DNA of 64,000 bases, taken from contig NZ_JADQWB010000009.1 in NCBI RefSeq assembly GCF_015704895.1, positions 1 to 64,000 on the forward strand, written 5' to 3'. Position 1 is the stretch's first letter, and the number at the start of each line of letters is the position of its first letter. The position numbers and the translations under genes were made by a program. Below, piece by piece: positions 37,389 to 45,326 of the stretch. This stretch comes from Agrobacterium leguminum (lineage in GTDB: Bacteria; Pseudomonadota; Alphaproteobacteria; Rhizobiales; Rhizobiaceae). The notes below the pieces were generated by a model. The model had not been told where the DNA came from. It saw nothing but the letters and a program-made list of their open reading frames with translations, and searched no databases.

Positions 37389-38815
37389 AACAATGTACCT
37401 CCCAGCGTGAAGGCCAATATTATCGCTGCGCATATTTGACTGGTGCCGTCTTTGGCTGCGTAGACCACTGGATCGTCATGCATCAAGCCTCGGTGCGCCA
37501 TCATCACGGCGCGGGTGATCCAATACAGCAGAATCGCACAGACGCCCCAAAGCGCCTCCGGACAGGCATACAACCGCACTACGGCGGGAGAATTGACATA
37601 GAGCGTCATCACGAGCACGGAGACGTAGCCAGCAGCAATCGCTATCATTGAAATTATAGGCAAATCATCGACGTGATAGCCTCTGCCACTCGGTTTCAGA
37701 TCGCCCCGCGCTGCGCTGTCGATTAATTCGGCCTGCCTTTTGATGGCGGCTAGCGACAAGAAGAAGAAAACAGAGAACGCCAGCAGCCAGATTGAGATGC
37801 CAATCGACGTCGCTACAGAACCGGCAAAAATCCTTATCGTATAAAGTGCGGCAAGCATGCAGATATCAACAACAATCAATCGCTTCAGATGAAGTGAATA
37901 AGCGGTCGTCAACAAATAGTAGCCGATCATCACCACCAGAAATTTCAAGCCGATAAAAATTGCGAGAAAAGAACCGAAACCTACAAGCGCTCCCGCCATT
38001 AAGGTTCCGTGTGCGATGGGAACGGTGCCTGCGGCAAACGGTCGGTTCCGCTTTCGCGGATGCGCTCTATCTGCAGAAAGATCAAGCAAGTCGTTCAAGA
38101 TATACACGCCGGAAGCTATAAGGCTAAAGCACACAAAAGCCGCTATCGAGGAAACAATTGTCAGCCCATCGAGTTGATGCGCGGCAAGCATTGGGACAAC
38201 TACGAGGAGGTTCTTTAGCCACTGGTGAGGCCTGAGGGCCTTGATGTAAGGCCTAATGATCTCTTTCTCGCTTTGGAGATGCTCCACTGTATCGCAGAGG
38301 GCCTCAACTTTTGTGCGCACTTTCCTAGGTACATCCACCGTGATCGCTTTTTCTGCGCGTTCCCAGACCGGGAAATCGGCAGCGGTGTCCCCCATATAGA
38401 AGAAGCCTGTTTCACCGAAACGTTCTTCCAAAAATGCAGCTTTCGTGGCGCCTTTCAGATTTCGCTTGCCGTCAGAGCCGTGAACCTCATCAAATATACC
38501 TAGGTAGTCGGCTATTCCTTGTGCAATTTGTTGGTCAGAAGCGGTGACAAGAGCGGTGCGCCCGCCGGCGCGTCGCCATTTTTTGATATAGGCCAGTACC
38601 TTGGTGTTATAGGGAAGCAAACGGGCATCGACTGTTGCCGCACAGGCGAGGTGACGTTTCAAGTGGGCACGCCCACGCGGCAATGCCGACATCGCGCTGA
38701 AAAGACACCGCCAATCCGAGCCAAAAGCCGACCAGAAGTTTTCGTATAGCATGTCTGTGCGGAGAAGGGTTCCGTCTAGGTCAACGACGAGAATTTTTCG
38801 AGTGTCGAAATTCAA
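37385..38815 (-). CDS. HAD phosphatase-UbiA prenyltransferase fusion (polyprenyl-P phosphoribose synthase-like)
   Basis: A 476-residue fusion. Residues 1-190 are a HAD phosphatase (VVDLDGTLLRTD; GDTAADFPVWERAEKAI). Residues 190-476 are a UbiA membrane domain with about eight segments and the motif NDLLDLSADRAHPRKRNRPF, very close to the PRPP-using synthase Rv3806c. The UbiA part would join PRPP to polyprenyl phosphate; the HAD part may remove the 5-phosphate, a step done by a separate protein in mycobacteria. That coupling is inference. The only upstream start in frame is a TTG at 38815, just before the DLDGT motif. First gene of the operon. Confidence 0.88.
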   Translation of the reverse strand: MNFDTRKILVVDLDGTLLRTDMLYENFWSAFGSDWRCLFSAMSALPRGRAHLKRHLACAATVDARLLPYNTKVLAYIKKWRRAGGRTALVTASDQQIAQGIADYLGIFDEVHGSDGKRNLKGATKAAFLEERFGETGFFYMGDTAADFPVWERAEKAITVDVPRKVRTKVEALCDTVEHLQSEKEIIRPYIKALRPHQWLKNLLVVVPMLAAHQLDGLTIVSSIAAFVCFSLIASGVYILNDLLDLSADRAHPRKRNRPFAAGTVPIAHGTLMAGALVGFGSFLAIFIGLKFLVVMIGYYLLTTAYSLHLKRLIVVDICMLAALYTIRIFAGSVATSIGISIWLLAFSVFFFLSLAAIKRQAELIDSAARGDLKPSGRGYHVDDLPIISMIAIAAGYVSVLVMTLYVNSPAVVRLYACPEALWGVCAILLYWITRAVMMAHRGLMHDDPVVYAAKDGTSQICAAIILAFTLGGTLL

Positions 38816-39093
38816 CGGTTCATCGCTCTTTTGTCGTACATTTGTCGCGGCGGGCCCGGATAGAAGAGGGCGCTATTGTGCATTTATGCGACCTTGGATG
38901 TTGTGGGGCGCCGTTTTTCTGCTCGGGGCGTCCTACCGCATAGGGCGGGATCACGCAATCAATTGATGGCCGGTTCGTGCAGAAACATTCTGAAAAGATC
39001 GGAAATAATCCGAAACCTATTGAAAACTTCCAACATAATCTGATAGCTGCTGCGGGCGCATAATTGCGGATTTTTCTTGTTGGGAAGAGATAC

Positions 39094-40074
39094 ATGAAAA
39101 CGGCACTCGTCTGCGGAGCAGGTGGATTTATTGGCGCACATCTGGTCAAGCGTCTGAAACGCGAAGGCTTTTGGGTGAGGGGGGTCGACCTCAAATTCCC
39201 GGAATATGCCGCAACGGAGGCTGACGATTTCGTCATCGCAGACCTTCGGGAGCAATCCAATTGTCGTGCGGTGATCGATCGCAGATTTGACGAGGTATAC
39301 CAGCTTGCTGCCGATATGGGTGGCGCGGGATATATTTTTACAGGTGAAAACGATGCCGACATCATGCATAATTCGGCTACCATCAATCTCAACGTCCTGG
39401 ATGCCTGTTTTCGCCGCAACATAAAGCGGGTCTTTTACAGTTCCTCGGCCTGCATGTATCCCGAACATAATCAGACGGATCCGAATGCTCCGGTAACGCG
39501 GGAAGACAGCGCTTATCCGGCAAATCCGGACAGCGAATATGGCTGGGAAAAACTGTTTTCCGAGCGTCTTTATCTCGCTTATAACCGCAACCATGGCATG
39601 GAATGCCGCGTCGCGCGTTATCATAATATCTTCGGTCCGGAAGGATCCTGGGTCGGAGGACGCGAGAAGGCGCCGGCGGCGCTCTGCCGCAAGGTCGCAG
39701 AAGCCGAACCCGGCGGTGCAATCGAAATTTGGGGTGACGGCCTGCAGACACGGTCGTTCCTCTTCGTCGATGAGTGCCTCGAGGCAACTCTGCGGCTGAC
39801 TCGATGCGAAACTTTCGCTGGGCCGGTGAATATTGGCTCGGAAGAAATGGTTTCGATCAATGAACTTGCCCGGATTACGATGCGGGTTGCCGACAAGAAT
39901 CTCGAAATTCGCAATATTCCTGGCCCGCAAGGTGTACGTGGGCGCAATTCCCATAATGACCTCATTCGGGAGAAGCTGGGATGGGAGCCAAGCCTTACGC
40001 TTGAGCAGGGCCTGGCCCGCACCTATCCCTGGATTGCGCGCCAGGCTGAGCTTGCGCGTGGAAAAAACAAGTGA
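39094..40074 (+). CDS. GDP-mannose 3,5-epimerase-like protein
   Basis: A 326-residue extended SDR epimerase. The NAD motif is GAGGFIGAHL. Sequences YSSSACMYPEHNQ, DSEYGWEKLFSERLY (Tyr-x3-Lys), GREKAPAALCRK and IWGDGLQTRSFLFVDECLEA follow plant GDP-mannose 3,5-epimerase nearly step for step, including the pair of catalytic Cys regions (SSAC and PAALC). The plant enzyme makes GDP-L-galactose and GDP-L-gulose. Here it would take GDP-mannose made by the guanylyltransferase at 49494. First gene of the plus-strand operon, divergent from HAD-UbiA. ATG 39094 is preferred to TTG 39064. Confidence 0.9.
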   Translation: MKTALVCGAGGFIGAHLVKRLKREGFWVRGVDLKFPEYAATEADDFVIADLREQSNCRAVIDRRFDEVYQLAADMGGAGYIFTGENDADIMHNSATINLNVLDACFRRNIKRVFYSSSACMYPEHNQTDPNAPVTREDSAYPANPDSEYGWEKLFSERLYLAYNRNHGMECRVARYHNIFGPEGSWVGGREKAPAALCRKVAEAEPGGAIEIWGDGLQTRSFLFVDECLEATLRLTRCETFAGPVNIGSEEMVSINELARITMRVADKNLEIRNIPGPQGVRGRNSHNDLIREKLGWEPSLTLEQGLARTYPWIARQAELARGKNK

Positions 40075-40102
40075 CGGCCAACGGCCCGATCCGTAGCGAG
40101 AT

Positions 40103-41461
40103 ATGAAGATGAAGCCGAAACTCTCCGTTATAGGCCTGGGCAAACTTGGTGCGCCCATGCTTGCCGTTTTTGCCAAAAAGGGCTTTGACGTCATTGGTAT
40201 GGATTTGAATTCCGCATTTGTGGATTCAATCAATCGTGGTGTAGCGCCAGTTCCCGAGCCGCAACTCCAGGAGTTGATCACCGAGCATGGTGAGCGCATT
40301 CGGGCAACGACCGACATGCGGGAGGCAGTGCTTTCGTCGGATGTCACCTTCATCATCGTACCGACGCCAAGTGGGCCGGACCGATTTTTCCGCAATGATT
40401 ATGTGATCTCCGCTCTGGAGAGCATCGGTGCCGCATTGCATGACAAGATCGGCTATCACAACGTGGTCGTCACTTCCACTGTTATGCCTGGTTCTACAGG
40501 CGGCGTGCTGAGGCAAACGCTTGAGCGCGCATCGGGTCGCACAGTGGGTTCGGACCTCGGTTTGTGCTATAATCCGGAGTTCATCGCGCTCGGTACTGTC
40601 GTTCGCGACATGCTTTATCCAGACATGATTCTCATTGGCGAAAGCGACCCCAAGGCCGGGGATATGCTCGAGAGCGTCTACCGTGGCTCGACGGAGAGCG
40701 GTCCCGAATTCCAGCGCATGAACTGGGTCAATGCGGAGCTTTGCAAGATCGCCGTTAACACCTACGTAACCACCAAGATCAGCTATGCGAATATGATCGC
40801 AGATATGTGCGACCATCTCGATGGTGCAGATGCAGACGTGGTGACGGATGCTCTTGGTGCGGATAGCCGTATCGGAAAGAAATACATCAAGGGAGCCATC
40901 GGTTATGGTGGTCCCTGTTTCCCGCGTGATAACAAGGCATTTGCTGCACTTGGACGCAGCCTGGGCGCACGTACGGACCTCGCAGAAGCGACGGATGTAA
41001 TCAATGATCATCAGACCGAACGCCTTGTGCGGGCCATATCGGCATCGGCTGATCCAGGTGCGCAGGTTGCGATTCTCGGCCTCTCCTATAAGCCGGAAAC
41101 GCCGGTGATTGAGGAAAGCCAGGGACTGGCGCTCGCCCACAAGCTGATTAGCATAGGTTATCGTGTGCGGATTACGGATCCGCAAGCGCTTGTCAGCCTT
41201 CCGGATCAAATTGCCGACGGCATTGTGATCAAGATGGATGCGGAAAGCGCCATGGCGGGAGCGGATGTGGTCGCAATTGTGACGCCGTGGAAAGCCTATC
41301 GCAATCTCGATATCGCGGCAGCAGGGCCTAAGGCGGTCATTGACCCGTGGCGCGTCGTTGACGCTGCAAAGCTCTCAGCCGCAATAACGCTTATCAGACC
41401 CGGTATGGGGGATTGGCTCTCAGATGCCGCAGCGGCGAAACACAACCGGGTAATGCCATGA
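40103..41461 (+). CDS. Nucleotide-sugar dehydrogenase (UDP-glucose/GDP-mannose dehydrogenase family)
   Basis: A 452-residue NAD-dependent dehydrogenase. The N-terminal NAD domain starts VIGLGKLGAPM, and the catalytic Cys lies in AIGYGGPCFPRDNKA. The C-terminal UDP-binding-like domain includes AILGLSYKPETPVIEESQG. The family oxidises C6 of a nucleotide sugar to a uronic acid. The exact sugar is unclear; it is distant from standard Ugd, and a GDP-sugar from the upstream epimerase is possible. An ATG at 40109 has better ribosome spacing. It ends inside the next start (ATGA). Confidence 0.9.
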   Translation: MKMKPKLSVIGLGKLGAPMLAVFAKKGFDVIGMDLNSAFVDSINRGVAPVPEPQLQELITEHGERIRATTDMREAVLSSDVTFIIVPTPSGPDRFFRNDYVISALESIGAALHDKIGYHNVVVTSTVMPGSTGGVLRQTLERASGRTVGSDLGLCYNPEFIALGTVVRDMLYPDMILIGESDPKAGDMLESVYRGSTESGPEFQRMNWVNAELCKIAVNTYVTTKISYANMIADMCDHLDGADADVVTDALGADSRIGKKYIKGAIGYGGPCFPRDNKAFAALGRSLGARTDLAEATDVINDHQTERLVRAISASADPGAQVAILGLSYKPETPVIEESQGLALAHKLISIGYRVRITDPQALVSLPDQIADGIVIKMDAESAMAGADVVAIVTPWKAYRNLDIAAAGPKAVIDPWRVVDAAKLSAAITLIRPGMGDWLSDAAAAKHNRVMP

Positions 41462-43305
41462 TATCGATCGTCCTCTACGGAAGGAACGACAGCTACGGCT
41501 ATAATCTCCACAAGCGGGCTGCTCTCAGCCTGAATTGCATGGCGGAAGTGCTGACTGACGAAAATGATGAAATTCTTTTCGTCGATTACAACACGCCGGA
41601 CGATTTCCCGACCTTCCCGGAGGCGATCTGTGACACGCTGACGGATCGTGCGAAGCGCCTTTTGCGGATTATCCGTATAAGGCCCAGCCTTCACAATCAG
41701 CTTTTCGCATCACGGACGCATCTGAAGGCCCTCGAACCCATTTCGCGCAACGCCGCGGTGAGACGGTCCAATCCTGCAAATCGTTGGATACTGTCAACCA
41801 ACACGGACATGATATTCGTTCCGCGGGGGTCGCAGTCCCTCTCGGAGCAGCTGGCGGGACTGAAGGACGGGTTTTACTGCGCGCCGCGTTTCGAGATACC
41901 TGAAACACTATGGGAGAGCTTCGACCGGCTTGATCCGGCTGGGGTTATAGCTGAAACGCGTGCGGTGGGAGAGAACCTCCATCTCAACGAAATTGTCTAC
42001 GGCGCTGACTCCATTCTTTATGATGCACCTGGCGACTTTCAGCTCATGAGGCGTGAAGATCTCTTTGGTATCCACGGATTTGATGAGCAGATGCTCTTAG
42101 GGTGGCACGTCGACTCAAATATTTCGAAGCGGCTTGTAATGCTTCATGGAAAAGTCAGCGATGCCGTGCCTGCGGTTTTTGGTTATCATTGTGATCACAC
42201 TCGTCAGACAACTCCAATGCACGCGCACAAGAGTGTGGAGAATGACCCCGAGAGATTTATTAATAGGGTAGCGCAGCCTGACATTCCTGAGCAGTCAGAG
42301 GTTTGGGGGCTGAACGGAATAGATTTGGAAGAAATCCGCCTGACGGATACGATAAATACTGCGTATCGTAGCGCTCTTGCAGAAGCGATAGGCACGCCGC
42401 TCAAGCAGCCGTTGGAAGCGAGATATCGTTCAGAATCCTATGATCGCGAAATCGGTACGCCGGAACACGTTTTGCCATTTCTCGTCGATCTCTTTGCGAA
42501 TGCTCCGCGAGAAACGCGAGTTGTCTGGATCGGCCTACAGGACCAAGTGCTTACTCTATTCAGCCGTTGTTGGGACAAACTTGGTTTCTCCAATCGAGTG
42601 ACGGTGTGGCAAGCAGGTTCGGAATCTTCGGCCACACTTACTCAAGCCGATGCCTTTGTTATCAATTTTGGTTTGCCGGATAAGGCTGAAGGAGAAGATC
42701 TTACTAGCGTTCTCAATGGATTTTTTGCTGCAATAGGCGCCGAGCATAAGCACTTGGCAGAAAAAAATGAACCAAGGCGCTTCATTGGCGTCAACGCGGT
42801 TCATAATCGCTTTGAATCGCTGATGCAGCGTTTCATCGGTTGCGGGCGCACGCCATTTTCTGCGCGACTACGCCATGGTTATCTACTTCAGTCTATATTC
42901 AAGGAAGTGGATGATTGGACTTCAGAAATGCGCGCTGGTGCGGCGGGTACCCGGGAAAAGGATGTTATCCGCTCGAACGACGAAGTCGGTCACATTTTTT
43001 TCGGGCCTTATGCCCATCTGCCTCCTGGAAACTATCGCATAGATTTGACGTTGTCCCGACGCTGGGATCACTCGTGGAAATGCAGACTCAACCTCGATCT
43101 GATTCAAGGTGAAAGAGTTGTTTACGAAACGAAAGTGAATATCCTCGGAGGGAAAGCGACGGTTAGGCTACCGCTGCATGTTGCTCCGCGGGATATATTG
43201 CTTCCCTTACAGGTTCGCCTCCACTCGTCCGGAAAGGCGCGAATAACTCTCGAAGGTGTGCTGATCGAGCGTACTTCTAAGCTCGCGGAGGATTGGTCTG
43301 CATGA
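41458..43305 (+). CDS. Large glycosyltransferase-like protein with C-terminal beta module
   Basis: A 615-residue protein that I only partly recognise. The N-terminus (ISIVLYGRNDSYGYNLHKRA; ENDEILFVDYNTPDDFPTFP; RWILSTNTDMIFVPRGS) resembles a GT-A glycosyltransferase, with TD as a possible metal motif. A middle part (about 345-470) looks like a separate alpha/beta fold (PRETRVVWIGLQDQVLTLFS). The last ~100 residues start HIFFGPYAHLPPGNYRIDLT and resemble the C-termini of the proteins at 32881 and 43302. The gene is coupled by ATGA overlaps on both sides. It likely adds a sugar to the island's polysaccharide; this is inference. Confidence 0.7.
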   Translation: MISIVLYGRNDSYGYNLHKRAALSLNCMAEVLTDENDEILFVDYNTPDDFPTFPEAICDTLTDRAKRLLRIIRIRPSLHNQLFASRTHLKALEPISRNAAVRRSNPANRWILSTNTDMIFVPRGSQSLSEQLAGLKDGFYCAPRFEIPETLWESFDRLDPAGVIAETRAVGENLHLNEIVYGADSILYDAPGDFQLMRREDLFGIHGFDEQMLLGWHVDSNISKRLVMLHGKVSDAVPAVFGYHCDHTRQTTPMHAHKSVENDPERFINRVAQPDIPEQSEVWGLNGIDLEEIRLTDTINTAYRSALAEAIGTPLKQPLEARYRSESYDREIGTPEHVLPFLVDLFANAPRETRVVWIGLQDQVLTLFSRCWDKLGFSNRVTVWQAGSESSATLTQADAFVINFGLPDKAEGEDLTSVLNGFFAAIGAEHKHLAEKNEPRRFIGVNAVHNRFESLMQRFIGCGRTPFSARLRHGYLLQSIFKEVDDWTSEMRAGAAGTREKDVIRSNDEVGHIFFGPYAHLPPGNYRIDLTLSRRWDHSWKCRLNLDLIQGERVVYETKVNILGGKATVRLPLHVAPRDILLPLQVRLHSSGKARITLEGVLIERTSKLAEDWSA

Positions 43306-44753
43306 CGCTATCTGCTTTCCGTCACAGTTCTTCTTTCTTGCTAGAATGTAAGAAGCGGGGCCTCCTCGAAAATCTGAACCTTTCTTTGCTCGATGTTGGT
43401 TGCAGTGGCGGAATCGATAGCTTTTGGGATCAGTTTGGCGAGAGTTTCCGTGCGGTTGGTTTTGACCCATTGGTTTCAGAAGTGGATCGATTGAATGCCG
43501 AGGTCGGGACCGAGCGGGATATTCGCTACGTTGCTGCGTGGGTTGGGAATGGGGCCCGGCCCCTTCCTCTCTCTGTTCGAATAGATACAGAGCCAAAAAG
43601 AGGGGCTTCAAGCGCATTTGTGCTGAGTAGTGCGCATCGAGCATCAGAGAAGACCGGTCTTTCCTTTACTGCGGATGTTTTTAATCGCGGAGCGGAGCTA
43701 CGGTTTGCCGACCAACGCCTTTCTCTTGACGAGTGGCTGGCCGCGAATGAGTTTGGGCGTGTTGACGTGGTTAAATGCGACGTCGATGGATTTGACTTCG
43801 AAGTTTTTGTCGGCGCTCAAGACCTTCTTTCGGGGCCAAAGCGTCCGCTTGCTTTAATTACCGAAGCCCAACTACACGAGATGCGTGATCGACATGGCAC
43901 TGTTTGGGGTGACCTTGACAGGCTCTTGCGTGATCACGGTTATCGCTTATTTGACGTGGATGTTCATCGTTATACGCGGGGCGCATTGCCGGGACGATTT
44001 GCAATCCCACTTTTTGCCCAAACAGTTGATGGGCCGGTGATGTTTTGTGATGCGCTTTACATGCTCGACCCTGTCATGGATCCAGAAGTGATGGACGAGT
44101 TGGTCGAGCAAGGCGATACAACTGTTTTTCTTAAGCTTATTTTTTTGTATGAGACATTTGGGCTGTCCGATTGCGCAGCCGCTTTAATAGTTGCGTTGCG
44201 AGAAAGAGATATTTCCGTAGCTGGTCTGGATGATAGCTGGGCGCTTGACGCGCTCGTTCCGCCGAACCCCTATAGTGAAAACAATTATAATGGTTACTTA
44301 GGCGCTTTCGACGCAAATCCCCGCCAGCTTTTTCCCCAGAAATCGTTATCAGTGGTAGAGGAATTTGTTCCAGGAACGACAGTTGACTGGATATCGATGA
44401 TGTTGCCAGGGGAAGGCTCGCGTCGCGAGGGGCTTGATATCGTTTCAGAACGGGGGGTGGGCGGCCATCTTTGTTTTGGCCCTTACCATTACCTTCCGAC
44501 TGGCCGCTACGTTGCTCGGTTGCAGATTGAGACGGATGTTTCATTAGGGCAGAAGTTGTCACTTGAAGTGGTTGCCGACGAAAAAGTGGTGTCAAGCTAT
44601 TCCAAATCATTGTGGATTTCAGGTTCGCATTGGCTGGAGATTCCGTTTGATATCGAAGCCGCCAACGGGGATTCTTCAGTCCAGTTACGCCTGACTGTTG
44701 GTCGTAAAGCAAAACAACGTTTGCTGCGGGTCATAATCAGGCGTGAAAGCTAA
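43302..44753 (+). CDS. FkbM family methyltransferase with C-terminal beta module
   Basis: A 483-residue protein. The SAM-binding site is visible as SLLDVGCSGGIDSFWDQFGE and the FkbM motif as VDVVKCDVDGFDFEVFVGAQ. FkbM enzymes O-methylate sugars and other hydroxyls. Residues from about 385 (HLCFGPYHYLPTGRYVARLQ) form the shared beta module, suggesting glycan binding. ATG 43302 overlaps the upstream stop (ATGA). The likely role is to methylate the polysaccharide or its lipid-linked precursor. Confidence 0.85.
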   Translation: MTLSAFRHSSSFLLECKKRGLLENLNLSLLDVGCSGGIDSFWDQFGESFRAVGFDPLVSEVDRLNAEVGTERDIRYVAAWVGNGARPLPLSVRIDTEPKRGASSAFVLSSAHRASEKTGLSFTADVFNRGAELRFADQRLSLDEWLAANEFGRVDVVKCDVDGFDFEVFVGAQDLLSGPKRPLALITEAQLHEMRDRHGTVWGDLDRLLRDHGYRLFDVDVHRYTRGALPGRFAIPLFAQTVDGPVMFCDALYMLDPVMDPEVMDELVEQGDTTVFLKLIFLYETFGLSDCAAALIVALRERDISVAGLDDSWALDALVPPNPYSENNYNGYLGAFDANPRQLFPQKSLSVVEEFVPGTTVDWISMMLPGEGSRREGLDIVSERGVGGHLCFGPYHYLPTGRYVARLQIETDVSLGQKLSLEVVADEKVVSSYSKSLWISGSHWLEIPFDIEAANGDSSVQLRLTVGRKAKQRLLRVIIRRES

Positions 44754-44756
44754 GCA

Positions 44757-45326
44757 ATGAGTTCAAATGGTGTCATTAGCAATGCAGCGCCCTGGAAGGT
44801 GGTTAAAACTCACACCGTTCATGATGCGCCACCATATTTAAAGCTCTCAGTGGAAACAGTTGAGCTACCGGATGGCCGCATTGTCGACGACTATCACCAA
44901 GTTCACTTGCCTGATTATTCGATAGCCGTGCCAATTCTGGCGGACGGCAGTATTTTAACGTTGTGGCAATATAAGCACGGCGCACGCTGTTATTCCATGA
45001 CCTTTCCGGCTGGCCATGTGGAGCCCGGTGAAGATGCCGTCGAGGCTATGCTCCGGGAGTTGCGAGAAGAGACTGGTTATGTTGCGGAGCAGGCAATTGG
45101 CTTTGGCAGTTATACCGTCAGCGGTAATCAGGGCTGCGGGCGTGCGCATCTTTTTGCCCTGACGGGTTGTCGTCCTGTTGGCGTCGCTGATCATGACGAT
45201 CTTGAAACTTTTGATCTCAAAGTTATGACAGTGGAGGAAATAAATGCGGCGATCGATCAGGGACATTGTACAATCCTTCCTCAGCTCGCCGTCTGGCTCG
45301 CGACCCGAGCACACTTCGGATTTTGA
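44757..45326 (+). CDS. Nudix hydrolase (ADP-sugar pyrophosphatase-like)
   Basis: A 189-residue Nudix protein. The box reads GHVEPGEDAVEAMLRELREE followed by TG, matching G-x5-E-x7-REUxEExGU with all acids present. The fold before it (SIAVPILADGSILTLWQYKH) resembles ADP-ribose/ADP-sugar pyrophosphatases, so the substrate may be a nucleotide sugar of the island. It starts three bases after the FkbM gene. Its last 27 codons overlap the next gene in another frame. Confidence 0.9.
   Translation: MSSNGVISNAAPWKVVKTHTVHDAPPYLKLSVETVELPDGRIVDDYHQVHLPDYSIAVPILADGSILTLWQYKHGARCYSMTFPAGHVEPGEDAVEAMLRELREETGYVAEQAIGFGSYTVSGNQGCGRAHLFALTGCRPVGVADHDDLETFDLKVMTVEEINAAIDQGHCTILPQLAVWLATRAHFGF

Noticed and set aside
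37389..37433. Longer GtrA start at 37433
   Set aside because: It would overlap the HAD-UbiA gene by 49 bases, whereas GTG 37388 has GGGAGG and a GTGA overlap like its neighbours.
38959..40395. 478-residue minus-strand frame opposite the epimerase gene
   Set aside because: No domain motifs; the plus strand encodes an almost complete GDP-mannose 3,5-epimerase motif set.
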